Origin: Elizabethkingia bruuniana
Lineage (GTDB): Bacteria; Bacteroidota; Bacteroidia; Flavobacteriales; Weeksellaceae
Assembly (NCBI RefSeq): GCF_002024805.1
Contig: NZ_CP014337.1
Location: 2,108,001-2,172,000 of the forward strand
Length of the DNA: 64,000 bases
Reading direction: 5' to 3'
Position 1 is the stretch's first letter; the number at the start of each line of letters is the position of its first letter. Below are positions 45,105 to 54,111 of the stretch, one piece after another. The notes under the pieces are model-generated. The model was not told the origin of the DNA and did not search any database. It was given only the letters and a program-made list of their open reading frames with translations. Both the position numbers and the translations under genes were made by a program.

Positions 45105-45134
45105 ATATCACCTGGTTTTAATTCGGTTTATATT

Positions 45135-47015
45135 TTAAATTTCTACTGTAGAGCCATCTTCTATTTTTACACGGTAAATAACGCCGTCTATTGCTCTAAC
45201 CTTAATGTTATTCATTAAAACTGTTGCCTGATTGTCCCAATAACTTTTTCCATAAAAAGCATAATTCTGGGCAACAATACTCACATCAATAGTCTTTACA
45301 AATCCTTCTTTTGGTTTATCACTTATAATAGTTCCGCGGCTAACTCTTATAGATTTAAGTTCATCTTTCATAACCATCTGGCAATAAGCTTTTATATCTT
45401 CTATCGATACAATCTTATCTCTTGTCATAAGCGCATAACGATAAGCTTGAATACTATCCGATCCTTTTTGTTCCAGATCTCCCCCGGTACTCTCTGTTAA
45501 GAATGTAATGCTTTTTGCTTTTTGCTGAGAATTGAGAGTGGTACCAGGCCTGATGTGGTTAGCCAGAGCACAATGGGTAATCCAGAATGCGGCGTATGTA
45601 TGCACCGAAGATTCAATCGGTTCTATAATCACGTAGTTGACATCTTCTACCAGATCCTTATCAGCATTCTCAACTTTTTTAATCATGCCCTTCATCTTAT
45701 CCGACATTTCCCCTAAAAGGTCCCTTAGCTTATCTCTGTTGAAAACAGAGAATGCAGCAACCTCATCACGCGTAAGCTCCAGTACATTCACCATTAAATC
45801 TACGGCATTGCGGTTACTAAACCTTTCCATACCGCCTTTTCTTACAGTATAAAGTCCTTTGCTAAGATGATCGTTGGGTGTAAAAGGGATTTCTTCATAT
45901 TTCTTTCCTTCTCCGTCTACCACTTCTTCAACATAGAGGAAGTACTCACCTACTCCTGTTTCCAAAGGGATATTATTCCCCATAATATCGAGGATGTATT
46001 CTGTTTTTTTCCAGCCTCTGTTATAAACCGGAAAGGCATTGAGTGCAAAAGAGAAATTATCCAGAATCTGATCTGTAAATTGTGGTGGGAATTCAAAAGT
46101 TAACCAAAGAAAGCTATTGTCATTAATAAGCTGATCCAACGCCGGTGCCTGACCTTTAAGGTAGCCTAATTCAAATGGAAAATAACCTGGCTGAAGTTTT
46201 AAATCATCATGAATGCCCTCAACTTCAATAAATTTTGAATTGTATATTTTTTTAATATCCTCCGTCACTTTGTAGCGGATAGACTGTTCTCTGAAAACTT
46301 CTTCAAAGCCTTCATATTTGCGCTGATCGGTATAACTTAACCCCGGATTGATACTGAGTGATTTGCCATTGCTGCTTACTTTTACATGTGGCAAAAGTCT
46401 GTATACATAATCGATATGCTCAAAGGCTGTATTCGCACAGAAAAGACTCAGCTTCTCAGGAAGCCTGCCTGCACTATATTTGGAAACATTGATTCCGATA
46501 CTTATTTTTCTATAATCTTCAATACGATTATTTATTCTGCATATAGGCGTTCTGTTCAGATTCTCATCGAATGCATAACAGGTATTTCCTACAATCATCG
46601 CACCTACCTGAGCTTTTATGGTTCTGATATTATCTACAGGCGTAAAAGGAACATCCACCTGCTTATCGGACTGTGTTTTGCTAAATGAATTGATACTTTT
46701 CTTAAAGAAAAACTCGGTATAATCCATTACATATTCCACATCTTCTTCCGGTGTATAGAATGCAATTGCATGTGCCGGTACGGGATGAGTATATTTAGTG
46801 GGCGTAAGCATTCTTGCCAGCCTTTCCAGAAGTCTGCTATTTACATTCTGAATTTCATTATTGGCTTTGAACACTTCCGTGCTGAAAGCATCTATCAATA
46901 ATTTTACAAAAGGATCCAAAGACTGGATACTTTTTACACCCCATAGTTTTGTTGCATTCTGCAACATCCGGGCTTTAATTGTTTCTTTAGAATAAATATT
47001 TTGGTCTAGGTGCAT
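45135..47015 (-). CDS. tssF: TssF baseplate subunit
   Basis: 626 residues, the usual size. Signatures are KLWGVKSIQSLDPFVKLLIDAF, RLLERLARMLTP and the C-terminal SIVAQNYAFYGKSYWDN. It forms the wedge of the T6SS baseplate with TssG and TssE. It lies between tssE and tssG. Confidence 0.9.
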   Translation of the reverse strand: MHLDQNIYSKETIKARMLQNATKLWGVKSIQSLDPFVKLLIDAFSTEVFKANNEIQNVNSRLLERLARMLTPTKYTHPVPAHAIAFYTPEEDVEYVMDYTEFFFKKSINSFSKTQSDKQVDVPFTPVDNIRTIKAQVGAMIVGNTCYAFDENLNRTPICRINNRIEDYRKISIGINVSKYSAGRLPEKLSLFCANTAFEHIDYVYRLLPHVKVSSNGKSLSINPGLSYTDQRKYEGFEEVFREQSIRYKVTEDIKKIYNSKFIEVEGIHDDLKLQPGYFPFELGYLKGQAPALDQLINDNSFLWLTFEFPPQFTDQILDNFSFALNAFPVYNRGWKKTEYILDIMGNNIPLETGVGEYFLYVEEVVDGEGKKYEEIPFTPNDHLSKGLYTVRKGGMERFSNRNAVDLMVNVLELTRDEVAAFSVFNRDKLRDLLGEMSDKMKGMIKKVENADKDLVEDVNYVIIEPIESSVHTYAAFWITHCALANHIRPGTTLNSQQKAKSITFLTESTGGDLEQKGSDSIQAYRYALMTRDKIVSIEDIKAYCQMVMKDELKSIRVSRGTIISDKPKEGFVKTIDVSIVAQNYAFYGKSYWDNQATVLMNNIKVRAIDGVIYRVKIEDGSTVEI

Positions 47016-47038
47016 TTGTGTGTGGTGTGTAAGTTTTT

Positions 47039-47497
47039 TTAATCGATTGACATCGGACTTAAAAATAATTCAGTAGCAAAATTGAATTGTTCTCCTGTAG
47101 CCTCTAGTTTCGCATTGATAGCAATTTTGACCTTTTTCTTTATCTCTGTAAAGTTTCGGGTATCATAATTATGCTCTACAAAAACAATGTGCGCTTTAAT
47201 CTGAGGATTCACCAGCCTGTGCTCATAATCTGAGATTTGCCTTTTGAGACTATTGATAAATACATTTTCCCAAACCGCCGAAGAAATACCATTGTCAAAC
47301 TCTACATTCCATACATCGTTACCATAGTTTTCGTCGTATCGGTTTTCTCCTTTTTTGGTAATAATTAACAGCATAATATTCTGTGCTATACTTTCTGCTA
47401 TATCACAAGTTTCTATACTGCCGTTCTCTGTCATCAAAGCAGAGGGATTAAAGGGGAATCTGTAATTAATGCCTTCCATTGCTATTCTAATAAACAT
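47039..47497 (-). CDS. tssE: TssE (gp25-like) baseplate protein
   Basis: 152 residues, with a second possible start at 47479 (MEGINYRF). The gp25 signature region is seen as SIAQNIMLLIITKKGENRYDENYGN with the conserved EN(R)Y. It starts sheath polymerisation at the baseplate. Confidence 0.9.
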   Translation of the reverse strand: MFIRIAMEGINYRFPFNPSALMTENGSIETCDIAESIAQNIMLLIITKKGENRYDENYGNDVWNVEFDNGISSAVWENVFINSLKRQISDYEHRLVNPQIKAHIVFVEHNYDTRNFTEIKKKVKIAINAKLEATGEQFNFATELFLSPMSID

Positions 47498-47554
47498 AAA
47501 ACTCCATTAAATTATAACATTTAATCGAGTTTTGCTATAAATAAAATCTTTTTT

Positions 47555-48433
47555 TTACTTCGTTAAAGAGAGCCTTAGAATTTTATTTCTGTTAGCCTCA
47601 AATCTTCCCATTTGTTCTGCAGGAAGATAAAAATTAACCTCTTGTTTTTCGTTTAAATTCTTTTCAATATTAGGATTCCAGTAAAGAAGATCTTCCTGCT
47701 TGATACCTATAAATTGTGCAATAGTCTCCAGATCATAACCTGAATTGATCGTTGTTTTTAAAAGCGACGGATCAACAGATTGCTCTTCTGCATTGTTTTG
47801 TACCTCCGGATTATTATCAGCAACTCTCGCTTTAAGTTTAGCAGCATTAGCAGACCCTCCGGGTAATAACTGATCCAGCTCTCCTGTTACATAACAAGCA
47901 TTGATATATTTTCTGATTGCATTTGTAGTTTCATCCGGCAGATAGATGTAATAGTCCTCATAATTTTTGGATCCTGCCTTTTCCATAGCTTTTGCTACAT
48001 TGGCTTCACCACAGCTATAAGCCGCCAAAACACTAATCCAGTCTTTATATTTACGATGAAGAGTAGACAGAGAATTTAAGGCTACCTGAGTACTTTTATA
48101 AATATCTGAACGATCACTTTCACGTAATCCATAATAGTTCGCATGAGCCGGCATAATTTGCCATATCCCTACAGCACCTGTAGAAGAAACTCTTGTTCTG
48201 TCGAATCCCGATTCCAAAAGAGGAAGATTTCTTAAATGCTTAGGTAACTTTCTCTGAGCAAGACTGTGCTCTATAAAGTCAACAATTTCTCTGTTAGCAT
48301 TTATTGTACTCTTTATCCTCATTGCATGAGCATCGGACGTATCAGTAACCGTTAGGACCTGTGCCGTGGTATTTTTACCACAAAACATAAGTAAAGTTAC
48401 GCAAGCTAATAATTTGCAAAAGTTTAAGTTCAT
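47555..48433 (-). CDS. Exported lytic transglycosylase of the T6SS locus
   Basis: 292 residues. A signal peptide (about 1-24) is followed by the Slt/MltD-type domain with catalytic Glu74 in LPLLESGFD, then GAVGIWQIMPA and AAYSCGEANV. A C-terminal LysM-like stretch (YDLETIAQFIGIKQEDLLYWNP) lies near 232-265. It cleaves peptidoglycan glycan strands and may open the wall for T6SS passage. It lies between hcp2 and tssE on the same transcript. Confidence 0.88.
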   Translation of the reverse strand: MNLNFCKLLACVTLLMFCGKNTTAQVLTVTDTSDAHAMRIKSTINANREIVDFIEHSLAQRKLPKHLRNLPLLESGFDRTRVSSTGAVGIWQIMPAHANYYGLRESDRSDIYKSTQVALNSLSTLHRKYKDWISVLAAYSCGEANVAKAMEKAGSKNYEDYYIYLPDETTNAIRKYINACYVTGELDQLLPGGSANAAKLKARVADNNPEVQNNAEEQSVDPSLLKTTINSGYDLETIAQFIGIKQEDLLYWNPNIEKNLNEKQEVNFYLPAEQMGRFEANRNKILRLSLTK

Positions 48434-48487
48434 ATCTTGTGAAATATAACCGTTGAAACTTATAATTTCAACAGTTTGGTGTTTTTC

Positions 48488-48895
48488 TTAATTTCCCGGC
48501 CATATACCATCATAAGAAGATCCGCCGTAATTGATCTTTTCGGCGCTGACAACGAAGGTAATATGCATATTGTTGTCATTGATTGCATTAAAATCTACTT
48601 CATGCTGGATTACATATCCGTTTTCCCAGTTAAGTTTGATAAGTGTACCTTCTTCGTGGGCTTTATTAAATGTAACCTCACCAGTTGTAGGCTTATACTT
48701 ATTGTTCAGTAAACTTTCCAGAACATGAGCGTTTTCCCCTGCTTCAATTGTAATTTTAACCAACGCATTGGAAGCATCAGATGCAACTCTTCCGGATACA
48801 TCTGTAGAGCGTTGTACGCTATAGTTTAGTTTCAATACTTTTTGTGCTTCTCCTCCATTAAACTTTAGCACACCTCTGGAATTATTCACTGCCAT
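48488..48895 (-). CDS. hcp: Hcp/TssD tube protein, copy 2
   Basis: 135 residues, very similar to copy 1 (same KLNYSV.RSTDVSGRVASD, GYVIQHEVDF and YDGIWP). Here it lies in the core operon but has its own promoter and the shared 18-bp motif, so its expression can be higher than that of its neighbours. Two copies may form mixed or effector-specific tubes. Confidence 0.93.
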   Translation of the reverse strand: MAVNNSRGVLKFNGGEAQKVLKLNYSVQRSTDVSGRVASDASNALVKITIEAGENAHVLESLLNNKYKPTTGEVTFNKAHEEGTLIKLNWENGYVIQHEVDFNAINDNNMHITFVVSAEKINYGGSSYDGIWPGN

Positions 48896-48933
48896 AATTT
48901 CAATACTTTTAAAAGAAAATTTTTCGTTATTAT

Positions 48934-48941
48934 CAAAAATA
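48934..48941 (-). promoter_or_regulatory. -7 element of hcp (copy 2)
   Basis: TATTTTTG on the minus strand fits TAnnTTTG, 38 nt before the ATG, and lies 44 nt from the shared motif. Confidence 0.6.
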
Positions 48942-48985
48942 ATATTCTGTCATCAGAGTAAATTGCCCCTGCAGGGAAAATTCAC

Positions 48986-49003
48986 AAATTGTAGTAATTC
49001 TAC
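48986..49003 (-). promoter_or_regulatory. Shared hcp motif, copy 2
   Basis: The minus strand reads GTAGAATTACTACAATTT, identical to 36825-36842, with a further GTA before it. It lies in the 122-bp gap between tssR and hcp. Confidence 0.7.
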
Positions 49004-49017
49004 TACTGTCTAATTCA

Positions 49018-51384
49018 TTAAGGTTTTGTTCTGTCTGTAACAAAAGGCATGAAATATTCGTTCAGCCAGTAGAACGTTGTACCGTTCTGAATCACCTTAT
49101 ACTTTGGATTATTCTTATTCTCCAACAATCTATTAGACAATACTTTATAATTTTTAAAATAAGTCTGAACGGTTTCTCTGCCTATTACTTTTTTATCTTT
49201 CCAACGCTCAATATTAATCTCAGACATCATCACTTCATCAGAATTATCCATACCCGTGCTTTTAGCAACCGCTACTCTCATAGGCTGACTGTAGATTTTA
49301 TTTGTATCAAAGTCATCCAAAGTAGGATTGTTCTCCTTTAGTAATTTTACATAGCGGGATATCGCTCTTTTCTGATTAAAATCTTTACTATCCGGATTTG
49401 TTTGTTTGTATATCTGATCATAGAAATTTTTAAGCTGGTCATATTCCTGTTCAGAAACCAGTATTCCCTTCTCTATTCCCGGATTATTTTTTCTCATGTC
49501 AACAGGAAGATATCCTGAAGCAACTGTCGGGTAATCATAAGTAACCAACTGTGAAGCAAATGAAGCCGGAAGCGGGTTGGAAACATCAGGAAACATAAAC
49601 GCATATCTGCCGTCAACAGTAGTTTTACCAGATCCTACAGCAGATTTAAAATAGGCTGTTAAAGATTTATCTGTGATCTTGTTTTCATCTGTAACCTGTG
49701 TTACCAAGGTATCCATTGCTTTAATAAGAAGTGAATTGCTATTGTCTTCCCTTTTCTTAGGATAGATAACAAATCCTTGTGTCATACTATTCTTAGGATA
49801 ATCTAAGGAATAAATACCAAAATCTCCTTCGATGAAATTGAAGTTATTTTTGTTGAGAATAAGGCTCTGATCAGCTACTTTCTCTTTGTTGAGTTCTGTA
49901 ATATTCTGTGCTGTAGTTGTTACAATATTTTGTGCCAGTAATACAAAATCGTTGTAAGCATCAGAAGACCTGGACTGTGTCTGATAAGCAATTACTTTGG
50001 CTCTCGCCTTAGAAATAAATCTAACCGCATTCGATGTATTCATCCCGGAAGATGCTGTAGAACCTATTAAGACAATTAAATTGGTCTCGTCCGGAACCGT
50101 ACTAAGCAATTGTCCGGCTGTACTAAGCGCTTCGTTTACCGGCTGCCCGCCTACTCCTTCACAACGCATTTCCATTGTTTTATCATCTATGTATTTAAAA
50201 ATACCGTTGTAATCACTGGAAAGTACAGATGCAATAACATTAGGTCCACAGGTGTTATTCTTATATAAAACAGCACTGTATTTTACATCTTTGTAGTAAG
50301 ACAGCTTCTGCATCTTAAGCTGGATATCCTGAATCACAGACTTCGCAATTGGTGCATAAGCTCTGTTCTCAGCACTTATATCGATAGCAAATACAATATT
50401 TAGATTTTTATTTCTCTTGGTGATTTCTTTATACCTTTTGAAAGGTAGTTTTTCACCTAATACATTGAAAATATAATTTTGGCTGTAGTCGAATGCATTG
50501 GTAAAGTACTTCGTTGTATTCTTATTCAGTGTTGTAGAAGTCGGGAATATATTTTCTATTTCACTTCTGTTAGCCGCATCCGCAATAGGTACTATAGGTT
50601 TCTCGTCTGTATACTCCGGAAGTGCACTGTAGATACCGAAAAGTGGAAATTTGCTGTAATCAGCTTTTCTGTCTAGTCTTATCGCCGAGCGCTCTCCCCA
50701 TGTAGAAATCATGTTGGCACTTACCCAACCATAGATATCTTTATCAATACTATCCATATTGATTTTCGGAGATTTCCCTACCAGATATCCTTTGTTATCA
50801 GCCGCTTTTTTATACACATAAACCAACTCCCCAATAGGAATCTTTTTCTTTACCGGATCCGAAAGATTAGGTGAAGAATAAACTACTGCAGAGTCATTTT
50901 TAATATAAGTTCCTGTATTTTTAACTACATCTGTATTACCAGGTACAATAGCCGCTTTCATAATAAATCCGGATGTACGGTCTCTTAAAGCACTATTCCA
51001 CAATAATAGATTATCCTCTGATATCCATCCGTAAGATTTCACAGATTTCCCAGGAAGTTTCTTCATCAGAGCATCTGCATTATATTCCGCTACTTTTACT
51101 AGTTTACTCGACTTATTATAGTCTACTACCATAAGAGGCTCCAGAAACTTGATTTCCTTAGGAGATTCATTCTTTTCTTTCTTTAAAAAGGCGGTATTCT
51201 TCGACCTGTCAGAGAAAGTAATCCATGGCAGAGGATCTTTAGGGTATCCGTTAATGACCATATTCTGCTCAATACCTCCATAATAATCCGGTGCAGGTGT
51301 TTTTACTGAAGGTACTCTGACCTGACATCCTGTAACCAGTAAAGCAGATCCTAAAATGTATAATGTAGATTTGGTGTTTTTCAT
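49018..51384 (-). CDS. tssR: TssR, T6SSiii lipoprotein with VWA-like domain
   Basis: 788 residues. The leader ends in LVTGC (Cys20), predicting a lipoprotein. SH3-like stretches (about 70-230) are followed by a von Willebrand A-like region starting IVFAIDISAENRAY (near 325), with the later VIVLIGST-type strand NLIVLIGSTASS. It belongs to the T6SSiii-specific set and probably forms the outer part of the trans-envelope complex. Confidence 0.88.
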   Translation of the reverse strand: MKNTKSTLYILGSALLVTGCQVRVPSVKTPAPDYYGGIEQNMVINGYPKDPLPWITFSDRSKNTAFLKKEKNESPKEIKFLEPLMVVDYNKSSKLVKVAEYNADALMKKLPGKSVKSYGWISEDNLLLWNSALRDRTSGFIMKAAIVPGNTDVVKNTGTYIKNDSAVVYSSPNLSDPVKKKIPIGELVYVYKKAADNKGYLVGKSPKINMDSIDKDIYGWVSANMISTWGERSAIRLDRKADYSKFPLFGIYSALPEYTDEKPIVPIADAANRSEIENIFPTSTTLNKNTTKYFTNAFDYSQNYIFNVLGEKLPFKRYKEITKRNKNLNIVFAIDISAENRAYAPIAKSVIQDIQLKMQKLSYYKDVKYSAVLYKNNTCGPNVIASVLSSDYNGIFKYIDDKTMEMRCEGVGGQPVNEALSTAGQLLSTVPDETNLIVLIGSTASSGMNTSNAVRFISKARAKVIAYQTQSRSSDAYNDFVLLAQNIVTTTAQNITELNKEKVADQSLILNKNNFNFIEGDFGIYSLDYPKNSMTQGFVIYPKKREDNSNSLLIKAMDTLVTQVTDENKITDKSLTAYFKSAVGSGKTTVDGRYAFMFPDVSNPLPASFASQLVTYDYPTVASGYLPVDMRKNNPGIEKGILVSEQEYDQLKNFYDQIYKQTNPDSKDFNQKRAISRYVKLLKENNPTLDDFDTNKIYSQPMRVAVAKSTGMDNSDEVMMSEINIERWKDKKVIGRETVQTYFKNYKVLSNRLLENKNNPKYKVIQNGTTFYWLNEYFMPFVTDRTKP

Positions 51385-51409
51385 TACTCGTCTTTTAATT
51401 GTTCACAAA

Positions 51410-52324
51410 CTATTTACTCTGTGTCACTTCCAGTTTAATAATACATTTCTGATTATTATCAAACGTTGATTTCACCTCCTGGATTGTATTATTTTTGTCA
51501 AACTGTAAACCTGTTGTATAATAATAGTAGTTCTTAGGCTTTCCATTATTCACAATCATTACAGTATTGTCGTTGTTACAGAAATAAGTTCTCAACAAAT
51601 AATTATAATTGCTATTGAAGTTATTGCCATCAGCAATTTGCTGTAGTGTTCTTTTGATATCATCATCAATATCACTGTATGTGTCATCGATTGAAGATAA
51701 ATCCTGTTCCAGCTGCTCGTTAGGATTATAAGCCGGTAATATTCTTATCTGGTGGACAATGGGCTGTGGATTGTCATCCGTGAGTAATGTAACAGTATAG
51801 TTACCTGGCTTTTTATAAGAGTAAATCGCCATTTTATCTTTTGAATCTATATTTCCTGATTCTCCAAATCTCCATGAAAATGTTTTGGCATTTGGTGCTA
51901 CTGCTCTAAAGACCACATTCTCCAGTTGTAAAGCCTGGGTTTGTGCATCGATTCTGCTTTCCTCTGGAGCTAAAACCGGACGAACAACAGATGAAACCAG
52001 GATTGGAAATGTCTTTGTGTACTTGTTATCTATTGTAAGCTTTACCTCATAAAAGCCTGGCTTAGTATACATATGAATTCCCTTGTTTTTCTCTGAGACT
52101 TTACCATCACCAAAATCCCATTGCTTGGTTTTAGCATTTAGTGTTTTATCTTCAAATCTAAGTGAGTCTCCTAAACTTAGATTTGCGGGAAATACAGCAG
52201 CTACAATATTTTCCGAACTATTCACTGATTTTCTTTGTAACCAGATTGCAATTAATGAAGCAACCAATAAGGTAGAAATAACAGCAATAATTATATTCTT
52301 TTTATTTTTTTGAAAGTAGTTCAT
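51410..52324 (-). CDS. Membrane-anchored PKD-domain protein of T6SSiii
   Basis: 304 residues. One N-terminal transmembrane helix (about 11-28) is followed by two PKD-like modules (QWDFGDG...YTKPGFYEVKLTI near 68-105 and SWRFGESG...YKKPGNYTVTLL near 150-185). The rest is helical. It has a fixed place between TssO and TssR genes, and probably corresponds to one of the T6SSiii-specific TssP/TssQ components. I cannot say which. Confidence 0.75.
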   Translation of the reverse strand: MNYFQKNKKNIIIAVISTLLVASLIAIWLQRKSVNSSENIVAAVFPANLSLGDSLRFEDKTLNAKTKQWDFGDGKVSEKNKGIHMYTKPGFYEVKLTIDNKYTKTFPILVSSVVRPVLAPEESRIDAQTQALQLENVVFRAVAPNAKTFSWRFGESGNIDSKDKMAIYSYKKPGNYTVTLLTDDNPQPIVHQIRILPAYNPNEQLEQDLSSIDDTYSDIDDDIKRTLQQIADGNNFNSNYNYLLRTYFCNNDNTVMIVNNGKPKNYYYYTTGLQFDKNNTIQEVKSTFDNNQKCIIKLEVTQSK

Positions 52325-52340
52325 TTTTCAATATTTGTTT

Positions 52341-52868
52341 CTAGTTTCTGTTACTTATGATTTGGGCATTTTTTCGCTGATTTATGTGTTGTTGCATATC
52401 CTTCATTCCTATCGTGCATTCTTCATACTGCTTGGTGAATGTTTTCACATTCTCATTCTTTTTTACAATGATCTTTTTATCATCATAGTACATCTTATAA
52501 AATTTTGCAATCTGAGCATAGTTATCTTTTCTTGCATCAACAGAGGTAATATCAGAAAATGCATTTTTGATATCATTAATCTCATATTTCAGCTCATTTT
52601 CTTCAACAGGCTGCTGATTTTCGCTTGATAGTTTCTTCAGCTTAATAAATGTACTGTCTATTGTAGGCTGTATGGCTTGCTGACGGTTGTTGAAAACAGA
52701 TTTCTCCTGCAATGTCTTTATAGCCAGTGCATCGGAGTGAGTGAAAGGGGATTCCAGTTTATTTAAGAAAATAATACCTAAAAAAACGACCGCTAATAAA
52801 AGCATCCCAAAGAGGTATACAAAGTAATACCTTTTTTCTTTCTTGGATAAAGTAACCTGAAACTGCAT
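52341..52868 (-). CDS. tssO: TssO-like T6SSiii transmembrane protein
   Basis: 175 residues. A single N-terminal helix (about 15-36) follows LSKKEKRYYF, then a helical periplasmic part. This fits TssO of T6SSiii. It is 11 bp after the related gene at 52879-53421 and 17 bp before the PKD gene. Confidence 0.75.
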   Translation of the reverse strand: MQFQVTLSKKEKRYYFVYLFGMLLLAVVFLGIIFLNKLESPFTHSDALAIKTLQEKSVFNNRQQAIQPTIDSTFIKLKKLSSENQQPVEENELKYEINDIKNAFSDITSVDARKDNYAQIAKFYKMYYDDKKIIVKKNENVKTFTKQYEECTIGMKDMQQHINQRKNAQIISNRN

Positions 52869-52878
52869 TTTTTCTATC

Positions 52879-53421
52879 TTATCTTATTGATCTTGGTCTT
52901 CTTCTCGGCCCTACTTTTGGCGCATCGTTTAATATCTTACTGGTAACAATATTTAATCGTCCCTGGCATTCCTGCAGATTATTAAGCGCTGCTCTCTCTT
53001 CTAATGAAGCAGAAATCAGTTTGTCTTTAAGCGATACCATCTCATTGATATTCTTCAGTAAAGAAGCATACTGCTTAAATTCTTTTATACTGTCCTTTCC
53101 CATGATATTTTTACAGTCATGGATATCCTCTACAATATTATCTCTTAAGAATTCATCATTTTGAACTTTGTCATTAGCTATCATCGACATTTTGGAATAA
53201 ATGCCCTCCATCTTGGATTGTAACAGTTCATTTTTATTCAGTATATTTTTGTAGTTCTCTACCTCCTTCTGAATATTTTCTTTTTGGTACTCACTGCTTT
53301 TAAAAAATAAAAAAACAGAGAGGAATGAGAATCCCGAAAGGAACAGAAAAGAGAAAATGAACTTCCAGATTCCTTTGTTTACATCCTTTCTGTTTAGCTT
53401 TTCCTGACCTGAAGAAATCAT
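52879..53421 (-). CDS. Second TssO-like membrane protein of T6SSiii
   Basis: 180 residues. A single N-terminal helix (about 20-42) is followed by a coiled-coil-rich periplasmic part and a basic end (GPRRRPRSIR). Size, topology and position match the preceding TssO-like gene, so it is either a paralogue or another T6SSiii trans-envelope subunit. It is the first core gene behind the regulator. Confidence 0.7.
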   Translation of the reverse strand: MISSGQEKLNRKDVNKGIWKFIFSFLFLSGFSFLSVFLFFKSSEYQKENIQKEVENYKNILNKNELLQSKMEGIYSKMSMIANDKVQNDEFLRDNIVEDIHDCKNIMGKDSIKEFKQYASLLKNINEMVSLKDKLISASLEERAALNNLQECQGRLNIVTSKILNDAPKVGPRRRPRSIR

Positions 53422-53439
53422 TTGTTTGTTTTTAATTAA

Positions 53440-54111
53440 TTAAATACTGGTATTATAATAGCCACTCTCTACACAGAAACGCACAAGATCCAACTTGCTT
53501 TTTAGCCCAAGCTTTTCAGTCAATCGTTTGATATAAGTATCAACTGTTCTTGTACTAAGATTCATTCTCTCACCAATATCTTTGTTACTATAGCCTTCAT
53601 AGCAAAGTTTAATCATCTGTATTTCGGACAGAGACAGATCCTGCTGGCTTTTCTTTTGGCGTTCCATGTAATCCTGCACCTCCAGCATTTGTTGTGACCA
53701 TTCCTGGCGATAATCTTCAAAATCTACTTTTTTGGATAAAATACTATTTCTGAGTATATCTCTTATCACGATGCTGTTCTTCTGACAGTAATAGGCATTG
53801 GGTATTTCGGATACTATAGCATCCATATCATTCTGATAGGTTGCCGAGTAGGTAATAATAGGAGTAGTTTTATTCGTTTGCCGAATAAATTTTATAGCTT
53901 CCAGCCCGCTTAGAATGGGCATGTATAAATTAATTAAAAAAACATCTTCTTGTTTGCGATAGAGTCTAGAGATAAGTTCGTGACCGTTATTACAGTCATT
54001 AACAACTCTATAAAAAGGGTTCTCCAAGAGCATTTTTAATAAAAACTGCTTGAAGTAGAAGTCACTATCAGCAATAGAAAATCGAATAACGCTGTTAGAG
54101 TTATTTTCCAT
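53440..54111 (-). CDS. LuxR/NarL-type response regulator with degenerate receiver
   Basis: 223 residues. The receiver fold (about 8-125) keeps the acidic pair (ADSD) and the conserved Lys (YCQKN), but the phospho-acceptor position has Asn61 (LINLYMP where LLDxxMP is normal). The C-terminal HTH (LSLSEIQMIKLCYEGYSN, then STRTVDTYIKRL) is intact. No histidine kinase is next to it. It starts the T6SS gene run and is the main candidate regulator for it, including the shared hcp motif. Confidence 0.88.
   Translation of the reverse strand: MENNSNSVIRFSIADSDFYFKQFLLKMLLENPFYRVVNDCNNGHELISRLYRKQEDVFLINLYMPILSGLEAIKFIRQTNKTTPIITYSATYQNDMDAIVSEIPNAYYCQKNSIVIRDILRNSILSKKVDFEDYRQEWSQQMLEVQDYMERQKKSQQDLSLSEIQMIKLCYEGYSNKDIGERMNLSTRTVDTYIKRLTEKLGLKSKLDLVRFCVESGYYNTSI

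Noticed and set aside
51095-51110. TTTACTAGTTTACTC inside tssR, resembling the shared 16-bp operator
   Set aside because: Inside coding sequence, differs from the operator at several positions, and no -7 element at the proper distance.
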